Counted from the first letter of the stretch, positions 1 to 10,419 are shown. The stretch is DNA of 64,000 bases from Megalopta genalis (GCF_051020955.1 NW_027476093.1:2137001-2201000), one strand, 5' to 3'. The notes: generated by a model from the letters alone, not told the origin. Translations and numbers: made by a program.

Positions 1-30
1 CGCAACGCAACGCAACGTAACGCGACGGTT
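1..30. repeat. CGCAA pentamer tract
   Basis: The window opens inside a short run of CGCAA/CGTAA/CGCGA pentamers. It is cut by the window edge, so its full length is unknown. Confidence 0.6.
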
Positions 31-860
31 ACCTAAACTCGCGTTCGCGAAACGGTCCGGAAGGGGTGTTCGCGAAATTTTCATAATGGCTTTTGATACA
101 GCGTTAATTATTTCTTGTAAAAGGCCGCGCGGCACAAAGCCGGCCAAGAAGCGGCGTTACGAGACGACAGGCGCGCGTTGGGAAGCTCTTTTGTAGCCGG
201 TGGCGACGGGGGAGGGGCGGGGGGAGGGAAAAAAAAGGAAGAAGACGGGAAGGGAAACACACCGTTTACACCCCTGAAACCGGATCGTTTCGCGTGCGCA
301 CGTTGCACGTAAACAGCCGCCCCATGAAATTATAACGAGTTTCTGAATAAACAATAAAACGAAAGAATATCTTGCAAGAATTTCCTCTTTGCTGTCGCGC
401 GGAATAAGCCGGCGGTGGAGTGGAGCTCGGCTTTACGAGACACCCCCCCTCCCCCCACAACCCTGAATCTCTTGGAAACCATCTCTCTCTGCACCGTCAA
501 AGCAACTTTCTTAAGCATAAAGCGTGGCCCGTTAACACGCATAACTCCGTTAAAGTTAACAGCGCGTCGACGAGCGCGAAAACCAGCCACTGCTTACTTA
601 TGAATATTGCACCCGGTGTGCCAACCCTTTCGGCTTCCACCGCGACGACGTGCCCAGCGCCGGCGACCGACTCCATGGGGGATGAAATTCTAATCGGAAC
701 GGATCCCTGGAAAAGTATAAGAATTATTAAACGGCTAATGCAATCATCGTTTAAGGTTCAATTAATCGATGCAGCCGTCTCGAGGCAGTTTGCAAGACGA
801 ACTGTGAGGAGAATTGTTGATAATTGGTAACTGTGAAAAACGAGCCTGTAAGAGAATCGT
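31..860. other. unique sequence, no supported gene
   Basis: Mixed-composition DNA. A 136-codon plus-strand frame (420-830) is open, but its protein has no motif I recognise, is low in complexity in its first half and has no clear splice or start context. I treat it as chance. Confidence 0.5.
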
Positions 861-1374
861 GTTAATAATATTATTAATAATCGTATTGAAATTAACTGTA
901 ATAATCGTATTAACAATTAACTGTAATAATCGCATTAATAATTAACTGTAGTAATCGCATTAATAATTAACTGTAATAATCGTATTAAAAATTATAACTG
1001 TAATAATCGCATTAATAATTAACTGTAGTATAATCGTATTAATAATTAACTGTAATAATCGCGTTAATAAATAACTGTAATAATCGTATTAATAATTAAC
1101 TGTAATAATCGTATTAATAATTAACTGTAGTAATCGTAGTAATAATTAACTGTAATAATCGTATTAATAATTAACTGTAATAATCGCATTAATAATTAAC
1201 TGTAATAATCGTATTAATAATATTAATAATCGTATTAATAATTAACTGCAATAATCGTATTAATAATATTATTAATAGTCGTATTAATAATTAACTGCAA
1301 TAATCGTATTAATAATATTATTAATAATCGTATGAATAATTAACTGTAATAATCGTATTAATAATTAACTGTAG
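861..1374. repeat. 24 bp AT-rich minisatellite
   Basis: About 20 imperfect copies of a unit close to TAATAATTAACTGTAATAATCG stand head to tail. Units differ mainly at one CG/CA position and by small insertions of TATTAATAA. It runs into the fragment of a TTAA element at its right side. Confidence 0.9.
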
Positions 1375-1375
1375 A

Positions 1376-1399
1376 CCCCGGTCGAGTGCAAAGGGTTAA
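1376..1399. mobile_element. right-end fragment of TTAA element
   Basis: The sequence GTCGAGTGCAAAGGGTTAA matches the terminal repeat of the TTAA family seen intact at 46441-46678 and 16835-17066. The rest of this copy is missing, replaced by the minisatellite to its left. Confidence 0.6.
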
Positions 1400-1424
1400 T
1401 GTATCTTGCTCGATAAATATAAAA

Positions 1425-1674
1425 TTAACCCCTTGCCGTACTTCGACAAGTCCGACTCGTAAAAATTTCTAACAATAACTGATTGAGTATAAATCATTAT
1501 TTTGTCCTTTAAAAGTGGAACAAAATTCTAATCTCTTGTCATCAATGTTTAAGCATTCGAGTAAATTTAGGCGCACTATAAGCATCAATTTTTCTCTCCC
1601 TTCTAAGAAATGACTGCAATCGAAAACTGTCTAATCGCAGTGACTGCGAGGAAAATGATATTTCAAGGGGTTAA
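1425..1674. mobile_element. 250 bp TTAA-flanked MITE
   Basis: The element starts TTAACCCCTTG and ends CAAGGGGTTAA, a perfect 11 bp terminal inverted repeat including the duplicated TTAA. It has no coding capacity. TTAA target duplication is characteristic of piggyBac-type transposases, so this is inferred to be a non-autonomous piggyBac-like element. The left flank (ATAAATATAAAA then TTAA, 1413-1428) also occurs uninterrupted at 1835-1850, which provides an empty insertion site. Confidence 0.75.
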
Positions 1675-2013
1675 ACATACCCCAAAAACAAGCCAATTGG
1701 TCACTACAGAGTAGCCAGTTCTCCGCTAGCCTAATTAAATCTCAATAATTCACGTAAAATCTCCAACAAAAATCTCGTCTAAAACAAAATCGAGGCCTTC
1801 GACGATGCATCGAGCGAAATGCACCCGAAAAATTATAAATATAAAATTAAACACGCCCGAAAACAAGCCAATTGCTCACTCCACAGTAACCAGTTCTCCA
1901 CTAGCCTAATTAAATCTCGATGATTCGCGTAGAATCGCCAGCCTCGCCTAAAACAAAATCGAGGCCTTCGACGACGCATCCATCGAAATTCACCCGAAAA
2001 ATTCGTAATCGAG
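1671..2013. repeat. 176 bp direct duplication
   Basis: Two adjacent diverged copies (1671-1846 and 1847-2013) share AAAACAAGCCAATTG, CCTAATTAAATCTC and AAAATCGAGGCCTTCGACGA. The copies differ by scattered substitutions, so the duplication is not recent. The minus strand is open across copy two, but no protein is recognised. Confidence 0.8.
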
Positions 2014-2806
2014 CAAGACACTCGAGGGCACCCCGGTGGATCGATAGGCTCTCGATTACATCAGTTCGCGCACCGGAAATTATTGGCAAGATCAAATTGC
2101 ACGGGCGAAGGATATTATTCCGGGAGGATAGCGGACACCGGTCGAGCGTTCCGAGGAGCGGCCAGGTATAAATTGCTCGGACAGTCGTCGAAAATGGGAA
2201 AATTTTACGTAGCTGGGCAGATCGTTCATCGCGGAAGGGGTGGCGCGTACGAAAGTGGCTCTCTCCCTCTCTCTCTCTCTCTCTCTTTCTTTCTCTCTCT
2301 CTGGTACAGCGGGAAAAAAGAGCCGTTCGCGCACGTTGTAGCAACGCGCGTGCATGCACGGCCGAGATACGAGGCCTCTTTACGAGCAATATCTAATGGA
2401 TTGCATCGGCCGAGCGCAAACGTTAAATTTGACGTTCACGATTATTGCGGCCCTCCGGGGAGGCCGCGGCGCGGCGGAACCGCTGCACGAAGGGGGTGGA
2501 CGACTCTCGACGTTAATTTTATAATCCCGGCGAAAAAGTTACGACCCTCGAGTCGACCGAGTCCGGATCTCTTTTCCTCTTTTCCCCGTACTTTTATACC
2601 CTTTATGCCTGAATCCTTCCCCTCCTGACTCCACCCCCACTCCTCCCCCACTCCAGGCTTCACCGCTCCCTGTCGTCCCACGCTTTGTCACGTTTTATCG
2701 CAGCATCTCGCGAAATTCCGATTGTCCTGCTGAAATTCTCCTTTCGACAATATTTCAACTTTGCGCGGCCTTCTTCAGCTCGCGTAATTTCTTTTGCGTC
2801 AGGTTG
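2014..2806. other. unique GC-richer sequence, no supported gene
   Basis: This stretch contains overlapping chance frames on both strands (for example 2083-2628 plus) that cross a CT microsatellite and yield low-complexity peptides. I see no splice-bounded exon or conserved motif. Confidence 0.5.
2263..2302. repeat. CT microsatellite
   Basis: CT dinucleotide run with CTTT interruptions, about 40 bp. Confidence 0.85.
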
Positions 2807-2808
2807 TA

Positions 2809-3387
2809 TTGGGTTGGCAACTAAGTAATTGCCGATTTGTTCAATGAAATAAAAAATTTCTTTTTACTTGGAATGAAGTTTAATCTGTAATGTATTTTCC
2901 ATTTTGTTCGATGACCTATCGCCATCTCTCTGACAACTTGAAAATTCCACGCTCGTAGGAAGTCTGATCCTTTTCGGCCAAAAGCTGAGTTAAGTGAGAT
3001 TTTATGGCGGCATCATCATTAAAAGTTTTACCACGAAGGGAGTTGTCCAGGGATCGAAATAAGTGGTAATTCGATGGCGCGAGATATGGTGGGTGTAACA
3101 TCAATTCCCAACCAATATCCATCAATTTTTGCCGAGTGGACAAAGACGTGTGCGGCCTAGCATTGTCCTGCTGGAAAATGACACCTTTACGATTAACCAA
3201 TTCTGGTCGCTTTTTCTTGATCGCTGCATTCAATTTGTCCAGTTGCTATCATTCACGGATAATAAAAAATAACATAATAATAATAATAATAATAATAATT
3301 TTATAATATAACATTTACGGATATCGTAAAAATGGGAGTGAGAGACATCTATCACTGAAATCGGCAATTACTTAGTTGCCAACCCAA
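2809..3387 (-). mobile_element. mariner deletion derivative, copy 1
   Basis: A 579 bp element lies between TA dinucleotides (2807-2808 and 3388-3389). It has perfect 30 bp terminal inverted repeats beginning TTGGGTTGGCAACTAAGTAA. Full mariners are about 1.3 kb. Here roughly 90 bp of 5' non-coding sequence and an AAT microsatellite join directly to the second half of the transposase frame. Copies at 20.4, 43.5 and 55.5 kb have the same architecture. Confidence 0.93.
2916..3233 (-). pseudogene. mariner transposase C-terminal relic
   Basis: About 105 residues match the catalytic half of a mariner transposase (DD34D family), which cuts and joins element ends in the nucleus. VIFQQDNARPHTS carries the second catalytic Asp. 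The block GWELMLHPPY then LAPSNYHLF should carry the third Asp, but it is Asn here and the usual SPD tripeptide before LAPS is missing. The whole N-terminal DNA-binding region and first Asp are absent, and a stop after ERWR removes the C-terminal tail seen in the 55.5 kb copy. It cannot encode an active enzyme. The first Met of this frame is internal to the ancestral protein. Confidence 0.92.
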
Positions 3388-3472
3388 TAATAATAGTAAT
3401 AGTCCAACGCGAAATGTCGGATTTTCTTTACACGCGAACGTTTGTGTCTCCCTTAGTTTTCCTTAGGCTTAA

Positions 3473-3792
3473 AAAAAATTACGCGCACGCGCGAACATCG
3501 GTTGAATTCGTATCCTCGTGAAATTCGAAACGAATAACGAAATGCAACACTTTCGACAGAATCTGCTTCGTTAAAACGCGACCCTGACAATGGACGATAC
3601 AACCATACACGAGATTATGCCAGAAGCAAAACTGTTTTCCTTATGCTTTTGCTTTTGGTATGATCTCGTTTATGGTTGTATCGTCCTTTGCCGGGGTCGC
3701 GTTTTAACAAAGAAGATTCTCTCGAAATTGTTGCATTTTGTTATTTGTTTTGAATTTTCTGAGCATACGAATTCATGTTCGTGTAATTTTGT
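3473..3792. repeat. 320 bp imperfect palindrome (long hairpin)
   Basis: Left arm 3473-3632 pairs with right arm 3645-3792 around a loop of about 12 nt. The best-paired core is GTTAAAACGCGACCC / GGGTCGCGTTTTAAC followed by GGACGATACAACCATA / TATGGTTGTATCGTCC. Pairing continues outward through ATGCAACA and GAATTCGTAT. It lacks obvious TA or TTAA flanks and resembles none of the other palindromic families here. A transcript would fold into a long double-stranded hairpin. The short frame 3590-3808 is a by-product. Confidence 0.8.
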
Positions 3793-4109
3793 TTATATAA
3801 TAGTATAAACTTGGTGAGAATTATGCGAAAGCTGCGCGCCAGCTTGTTCGCCGGATCTTTCGTCAATCGACTTTCATTTTGTTAAATATTTATGAAATTA
3901 TTTATTTATTTTTATTATATGAAATTATATTTATGAAAATGAAGTGCAAAAAGTTCCATATCAGAGTTTATCAATTCTAAAGATCAGAGTTTCTTTGAGA
4001 CAGGCATATATGCTTTAAAACCTTGTTGGGGAAAGTGTATCGAAACAAATGGAGCATGTTTTGATTAAATGAACAGCTTTTGAAAGAAAGATATGCTGTT
4101 TTGAAATTG
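3793..4109. other. AT-rich sequence, nothing recognised
   Basis: AT-rich DNA with a TTTATTTATTTTTATTAT stretch near 3895-3930. No gene or element is evident. Confidence 0.5.
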
Positions 4110-4236
4110 AATGAATGAAATTGAATTTTGCAACAGTTCCTCAAATGTGATAAATTTAATGAATAAAATTATTTTGAAACGTGACATAACAATTTTTAAT
4201 GGTGCCCTCGAGTCGCCATTCGAGTGGAAAGGGTTA
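4110..4236. mobile_element. TTAA-element right-end fragment
   Basis: The stretch AACAATTTTTAATGGTGCCC then GAGTCGCCATTCGAGTGGAA followed by AGGGTTAG matches the right end of the elements at 46441 and 55190. The final TTAA has become TTAG. The left half is not identifiable. Confidence 0.65.
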
Positions 4237-4239
4237 GTA

Positions 4240-4240
<1 letters not shown>

Positions 4241-4290
<50 letters not shown>
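4241..4290. repeat. CA microsatellite (about 25 units)
   Basis: Uninterrupted CA run directly downstream of the TTAA-element end. The predicted HTHTHT and VCVCVC peptides come from it. Confidence 0.95.
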
Positions 4291-4291
<1 letters not shown>

Positions 4292-4327
4292 TTTTAACTA
4301 TTTAAAAACGTTTATTATTTATCTTTG

Positions 4328-4500
4328 TTTATCTATTATTCTTATTTATTTATCTATTTATCTCCATTTATCTATTATTCTTATTTATTTATCTATTTAT
4401 CTTTATTTATCTATTATTCTTATTTATTTACCTATTTATCTTCATATATCTATTATTCTTATTTACTTATCAATTCACCTTTATTTATCTATTACTTTAT
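4328..4500. repeat. 39 bp minisatellite
   Basis: Four or more copies of a 39 bp unit built from ATCTATTATTCTTATTTATT plus TATCTATTTATCT variants. The period is divisible by three, so all forward frames stay open without implying coding. Confidence 0.85.
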
Positions 4501-5297
4501 AAACGTTTGTTAGCATTAGTGATTTGCTAGTCAATTTTCGACTATACATACACAGAATTTCTAAAAGAAATTGACATTTCTTCTCGGCATTTGAAAGATC
4601 TGATTCCCGAGTCCGCGTGAAATCAATCGCGTCCTCGGCGAAAACGTTCTCGCCGCTTCCATTCTTAACGAAAAAAAAAGAAAAAATTCTGCAATCCTCT
4701 AAAACAACCAGAAACAGTTAGTTATTCCAGAGAGAACCATCAGCTCCGTCAGAAGATCATCGAAAGCTCGAACACTGGAGAAAACGCCGCCTAAACAACA
4801 GAGCCCCGCGAGCGTGCGCGATCGATAAAAACTAATTGCTGGTAACATCCGGAAAGAACGAAAGAATGTACGAAGCCGGGAGCGAGGCCGAATGTTTATA
4901 CGCGAGCGAGGACTGTTCATTGAAAACGAAATAAAAACGTGAAGCACCCTCTCGTCTGGAGATTCCGCTCGGAACGGGCAGCACGGAAACCGATCGAAAC
5001 GATAAAATCGTCGACCATTAACGTTCGCGAGGAAGACAGACAGCGGAATGGTATCTCTGTGGAGGGAGGGGAGAAACAACAACGAAAAAGCAAAAAAAAA
5101 AATAGAAATAACGAACCCTCACGCGAGCCGAATCGTCGAAGAGTCGTTCGAGCCGTTACCTGGCAGTTAGCCGCGTCAAAATCGCTGCTTGACTATCTCT
5201 CCTACGCCTTTCCAACGGCCCTCTAACCACCGGAATCGATGGCCGGCTCGAACGTGTTTCGGCCCCGGAGCCGTTGCCCGTGGTGTACATATATATA
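4501..5297. other. unique sequence, no supported gene
   Basis: Opposing chance frames (4699-5082 minus, 4939-5226 plus) overlap each other. Neither shows a domain or convincing splice context. Confidence 0.5.
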
Positions 5298-5664
5298 CAG
5301 GGTGTCCCAAAAATGTCTCGCAATCCGAGAACGGGAGGTTCCCGAGGTAATTTGAAGTAAGTTTGTCCTTGGCGAAAATGCGATCCACGGCTTTGTTTAC
5401 GAGTTATTAACGAAAAAGAGTAACCAATGAGAGGCGAGATATGCAGGCGCAAGGCGGACGAGCCAATGAGCGGAACCGGGCTTCGCGCGCTCATTGGCTC
5501 GGCCGCCAAGCGCTGGGCGAGCTCGCCTCTCATTGGTCGCAGTATTCTTCGTTAATAATTCGTAAACGAAGCCACGGGTTGCATTTTCGCTAAGGAAAAA
5601 GTTACTTCAAATGATACCAGGAACTTCTCATTTCCGGTTTGCGAGACATTTTTGGGACACCCTG
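5298..5664. mobile_element. CAGGGTGTCCCAAAA palindromic MITE, copy 1
   Basis: A 367 bp TA-flanked element starts CAGGGTGTCCCAAAAATGTC and ends GACATTTTTGGGACACCCTG. The two halves are imperfect reverse complements over most of the length (GAGTTATTAACGAAAAA / TTCGTTAATAATTCG). There is no coding capacity. The ends suit a Tc1/mariner-superfamily donor, by inference. Four CCAAT/ATTGG boxes lie at 5422-5431, 5461-5470, 5490-5499 and 5528-5537. Confidence 0.9.
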
Positions 5665-6064
5665 TATACACCGCTCTGCGAGAGCATATTCGACGCTTGA
5701 TATCGCATTCGATATCTTAACGATACATCTGCCTCGATATCCTGATCCGACCAGCAACAATCCACACGGATGTGTATCGCGCAAACAGCCGCGGCTGCGA
5801 ACCGTGGTCAAACACGGATCATGATAATACGAGTACTAAACACCGGGTGTATCGGCTGCATTATTGCTCGGTACGTACGGCGCCTGCATCGGGGGCTGGC
5901 TGACCGAGGAGCGCGGCCCGAAGGGGTTGAGAGATCAACTTGCTGGCACGAGTCGATTTTCTCGCGATTCACGTCGACACGGAACGCGACGGAGACGATC
6001 TTTTGAAAAATTCATTCCGCGGAACCGTGGAATGTGTGTGGTCGGGGATTTTATTGGGCTGAAT
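5665..6064. other. unique sequence, start of long chance frame
   Basis: A plus frame opens at 5864 and runs into the 42 bp minisatellite. Its first ~70 residues are Arg-rich and unlike any domain I know, so I do not call a gene here. Confidence 0.5.
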
Positions 6065-6690
6065 GGAGGCAAAAAGCAGTTACAGAGGCAAAGAGCAGCT
6101 ACAGATGCAAAGAAAGAGCATTTTCAGAGGCAAAGAGCAGTTATAGAGGCAAAGAAAGAGCATTTACAGAGGCAAAGATCAGTTACTGAGGCAAAGAAAG
6201 AGCATTTTCAGAGGCAAAGAGCAGCTACAGATGCAAAGAAAGAGCATTTGCAGAGGCAAAGAGCAGTTATAGAGGCAAAGGAAGAGCATTTACAGAGGCA
6301 AAGAGCAGTTACTGAGGCAAAGAAAGAGCATTTTCAGAGGCAAAGAGCAGCTGCAGATGCAAAGAAAGAGCATTTTCAGAGGCAAAGAGCAGTTACTGAG
6401 GCAAAGAAAGAGCATTTTCAGAGGCAAAGAGCAGCTGCAGATGCAAAGAAAGAGCATTTTCAGAGGCAAAGAGCAGTTACTGAGGCAAAGAAAGAGCATT
6501 TTCAGAGGCAAAGAGCAGCTGCAGATGCAAAGAAAGAGCATTTTCAGAGGCAAAGAGCAGTTACTGAGGCAAAGAAAGAGCATTTACAGAGGCAAAAAGC
6601 AGTTACAGAGGCAAAGGGCAGTTACAGAGTTAAAGAAAGAGCATTTTTAGAGGCAAAGAACAGTTTCAGATGCAAAGAAAGAGCATTTAC
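6065..6690. repeat. 42/84 bp higher-order minisatellite with open frame
   Basis: About 15 copies of a 42 bp unit (AGAGGCAAAGAGCAG, then GCAAAGAAAGAGCATTT) alternate as A-B pairs, giving an 84 bp higher-order period in which B units carry CAGCTGCAGATGC. Each 42 bp unit is itself two diverged ~21 bp halves. In the plus frame it would encode a 14-residue Gln/Arg/Lys/Glu repeat (QRQRAVTEAKKEHF) with coiled-coil character, part of a 285-codon frame (5864-6721). Because 42 is a multiple of three, two plus frames and one minus frame are all open, so openness is not evidence of coding. I favour a non-coding minisatellite. A lineage-specific repeat protein is possible but unsupported. Confidence 0.9.
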
Positions 6691-6703
6691 CATCTTTGCT
6701 CTG

Positions 6704-6718
6704 GAGGGGGGGGGGGGG
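6704..6718. repeat. poly-G tract
   Basis: A run of about 13 G residues directly after the minisatellite. Confidence 0.8.
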
Positions 6719-7504
6719 TAGATATGGGGCCCCCTAATTTACGAATTATTTCACAGACTGTTTCTCAAGATTAAAGTTAAATTAACTTAACTTCGTGTTG
6801 AATTTGTAATACAAGCATTCGAGATTTAGTCAATTTCTACGACGTTTTACTGCGATAACGATGAAAAAAACGATGATGAAAAATCTCCTTGAAATCTTCT
6901 TTCTTAAGCTCACGATTTAAGTTCACGGTTGTAAACAGTTAAAAATCTATAAAAATTAATTTCGCGTAACGGAAATAGCAACTGAATAAATTACAGCAAA
7001 CGATCGCCATCGCTTCATAAAAAGGTTCATAAAAATTGTTAAATTTTGCAACGCTTACGCGAGACTAACGTTTCACGCGAGAGAGAGTGAGAGAGAGAGA
7101 GTGTGTGTATGTGTGACTTAATCGCACCTGAAAAATTTCTGGGTGACAGAAACGCATGCTAATATAATCTTGCGTGCGAGACTTTTATGTTCGAGGTCCG
7201 GCGGAGACTCCCCGGTGTTTCGACGCGGCCCGTCCGGGTTAAATTACGAAGAAAAATTATTTTCCCGGTCGCATCGGGGCGTGTACACGCGCGGGCATAA
7301 ATAATTCGCGTTTACGAGCGAGAGCGGTCTTACCGGCGGCCGGGAATTACGCTTAATTCGTAATAAAATCCGGTAAAATACTCAGTCTTAGCGAATTCAC
7401 CGTAACGGCGGACGCGGCTCGAGCGGATCCCGAGTTTTCCGAGCGGATACCCGCGTCTGCCTGCAACTTATGCGTTCGCGTACAACGTTTTTCTGTTCTA
7501 GGTA

Positions 7505-7586
<82 letters not shown>

Positions 7587-7938
7587 TTCGCGCAAATCAC
7601 GAGACGACAGATCCCTCGCGTTTCCGAGTGCCGGGAAACTCAAAACCAGAAAGCCATCAGCCGACTCGCACCAGAGTCAGTTTATAGCCGCTTGTTGCCC
7701 GTGGCAGGCGAAACGGAAAACGACGTCTACCATGAGCCCGCGATATTCCGTTTCAAACCCTTAATGGATTTCTTTGGGCTCCTCTGATCCTCTGATCCGA
7801 GCTGGAAAACATTTTCTCGACTGCGACGGGCAGATGAATTTACACGGCGCAAGGAACACCGGGACATTTGACACTCTTGTACTGGAATTAGTCTTCGCGG
7901 TTGATACATTGAACGCGTATTGGTTCGAACGATTTCGA
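6719..7938. other. unique sequence with GA/GT tracts, no supported gene
   Basis: AT-rich first half, a GA/GT tract at 7078-7110, then CpG-rich DNA around a large TC/TG microsatellite. The short frames are low-complexity translations of the microsatellite. Confidence 0.5.
7508..7585. repeat. compound TC-TG microsatellite
   Basis: About 20 TC units join directly to about 19 TG units. Confidence 0.95.
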
Positions 7939-8467
7939 TAATGGACAATTCGGGAAGAGGAGATACGATTATTCGAGCCTTGCAGCTCGTTTTTATAGTT
8001 CTTGACAATTTACCAACTATGTAAACGAACCGCAAGGCTCGAATAATCCTATCTCCTGTTCCCAAATTGTACCCATTTTTCTACACAATCTAAGCGTCAA
8101 TCAGAGGGACATTACTGTTCCTGTTTATGCATCAGAATTGATTTCGCAGCCTTCGAAATAGGTCACGTCGAAAGCGGTACAGTAAATTCTCTCAAATTGT
8201 CCCTCAGCTCGTACACAACAATGTACAGTAATGTCTCCCTAATTGACGTCCAGATTGTCTCCCTAACTGACGCTTGGATCGCGCACAAAAATGGACAATT
8301 TGGGAAGAGGATATACGATTATTCGAGCCTTGCAGCTTGTTTTTATAGTTGTTGACAATTCGTGATTATAAAAATGAACCGCAAGGATCGAGAATAATCG
8401 CATCTCCTCTCCCTAAATTGTTCATTTCTGTGGACAATCTAAGCGTCAATTAGAGAGACATTACTGT
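7939..8467. mobile_element. composite of two FB palindromes and spacer, copy 1
   Basis: Two foldback (FB) elements flank a ~107 bp spacer (8119-8225). The first (7939-8118) has lost its left terminus but keeps GACAATTCGGGAAGAGGAGA, the loop TTCTTGACAATTTAC and the right end ATTACTGT. The second (8226-8467) is essentially complete. The same arrangement, with the same spacer (GTTTATGCATC, CACGTCGAAAGCGGTAC, CCCTCAGCTCGTACACAA), recurs at 57903-58436 and, reversed, at 59771-60222. Confidence 0.88.
8226..8467. mobile_element. FB palindromic MITE within composite 1
   Basis: The left end is CAGTAATGTCTCCCTAATTG and the right end CAATTAGAGAGACATTACTG, near-perfect inverted repeats with TA at the left. 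The central stretch TTATAGTTGTTGACAATTCG then TGATTATAAAAATGA forms the loop. A partly repeated terminus (TTGTCTCCCTAACTGACGC) sits inside the left arm. There is no coding capacity. Confidence 0.9.
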
Positions 8468-8761
8468 TATTTCGACATTTCGATTATCGTTTGAGTTTTA
8501 ACCGTACGAGTCCTGCGGGTCATTGAAAACGGTCGAAAAATGCCGAATGGCGCGATTAGCTCTCGATATGCGTGCTATTGGTACATGAATATCTCAAGTT
8601 TTGTTCAATAAAGATTATTGAGAAGATAACAAAATACTAATGAGTTATACACATTATTATTAAATACGAAATGCATTAGTTGTATTATTTATATTTGCAA
8701 AAGCAGCTATGCGATCGCGCTGCTTGCGACTCAAACGGTTAAAAATGACCATTTTAATATA

Positions 8762-9133
8762 CAGGGTGTTCCAAAATTATGGTAAATTAGAGATAGTATG
8801 GGAAATTGGAGATTCCTGAGGCGATTCTAAGCAACTTTTTCCTTTACAACAATTTTCCCCGAGGCATCGTTGACGAGTTATTAACGAAAAACACTGGCCA
8901 ATGAGAAGCGAGCTCCGCAGCCGCGCGGCGGCCAAGCCAACGAGCGCTCGGAGCCCAGTTCCGCTTATTGGCTCGGCCGCCGCGCGCAAGCGAGCTCGCC
9001 TCTCATTGGTCCGCATTTTTTCGTTAATAACTCGTGAACGAAGCCTCGTAGAACATTTTTGTAAAGGAAAAAGTTGCTTAGAATCGCCTCAGGAACCCCT
9101 GATTTCCCGGAAATACCATAATTTTGGGACACT
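8762..9133. mobile_element. CAGGGTGTCCCAAAA MITE, copy 2 (type B ends)
   Basis: The left end CAGGGTGTTCCAAAATTATG and right end CCATAATTTTGGGACAC define a subfamily (type B) whose sub-terminal sequence differs from the ATGTCTCGCAATCCG type A. The last few bases (CCTG) of the right end are lost. The core carries CCAATGAG and CTCATTGG boxes as in the other copies. Confidence 0.88.
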
Positions 9134-10419
9134 TATATATATTTTCATAATATTGTGTAATTTTACGATTTTCTATAATGCTGCGTAAGCTTCTGAATAA
9201 TATAAGAACTCTCAACACAATTATTATAATTTACATTAACTATAAATCGAATCAATTTCGATCTAAGTTCTCCGCACAATAATTACCTAACAATCATGTC
9301 TCGTAAATCATTCGAAAGCTTCGGTTTTCTCCTGCCACGCGATTGTTTAATTGTTCATTCCACGCGAACAATAAATTGATTAACTTTATGAGAACTATGA
9401 AGTATGAAGGAAACACGAACGAACGTCTCCGACGTCTCTGTATTTTGCTGCACGATAAAATGTTTGAACAAGCGTGTTACCTCGACACCCCTAACTCGTC
9501 GAAATGATTCAGAAGGCGCTCGATCAGTCCCCGAAACGACAACAGCCTCTCAACGGTTGCTTCCGGTGCCGCAATTTCGCGACACCGACGCTCTTTTCTC
9601 GCGAGGCGCGCGGGAAATCACGACGTTGGCCCGTGATTTCGCGAAACGAAGCATTCTCTGGGGTCGCAGATTTATTTGGCCGGTGCGGTAAACAAGCCCG
9701 TAGATCAAGTCGGCTGCACGCGCGTGTCTATGGGGTGGTCGGGGTGGGACCTCCAGCTCGCCGAAACTGTCACGGTGTGCGACTGAAGGTGGAAGAAAGA
9801 CAGCCCCCCGTGCAAGGGCAGACAGGTGGATAAAAAAAACGGGGCGAAGCCGCGCGAGACAGCGGCAAGTGAATTTTTCGGCTTGGACGAGCGTGATCGC
9901 GCGGCGACCGATCGCCGCCGGGCTCGCTCGCATGTAAATGTAAACGCTGGATTATTTGGCGACAGTTGCGCTCTCCTACACCAGCGCGCGAAACACCATG
10001 GACACCGTGGGTCGGTCACAATATAACCCTTGCCATGTTATAACGCTGTTAACACCCGTGATCGCTTTCAATCCGCGTAGTTCATCATCCCGTATTGGGC
10101 TAGAACACGCGCACGCGAGTTGCCGATGGGAAAGGGAATGGAAGCGGAGCCCGAATCGAGGACCATCGCTCTCTCTCGAGCTATAATCATCCGGCCTCGC
10201 TATAGAACGATAACTCCCGGCACGATATAGATGCCACATAAATCTCGGATTTTCGCGCGGACGCTTTAATTTCGATCGCCTATGCGAAACCGCTACGATA
10301 ATCCTCGCTGATCAGCTCTCGATGCGTTCTGGATCCGCGAGCGAGAAACGCTCGGAAAGCGTTTCCGCGAGCGGAAATGATCTCGCGTTGTCGGCACAAC
10401 GGTCTTTCTGTGTTATAGT
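9134..10419. other. unique, partly CpG-rich, no supported gene
   Basis: The part from about 9500 to 10200 is CpG-rich with overlapping frames on both strands (9404-9691, 9504-9833 plus; 9550-9933 minus). None shows a recognisable domain, and mutual overlap argues against coding. A promoter or untranslated exon cannot be excluded. Confidence 0.45.

Noticed and set aside
420..830. 136-codon open frame
   Set aside because: Unrecognised, low-complexity N-terminal half, overlapping another open frame, no start or splice context.
4065..4513. Frames rich in CVCVCV, HTHTHT or YLSIYL
   Set aside because: Direct translations of the CA microsatellite and the 39 bp minisatellite.
6290..6650. Minus-strand Leu/Cys-rich and plus-strand Arg/Gln-rich repeat peptides
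   Set aside because: Alternative frames of the 42 bp minisatellite, whose period keeps them open.
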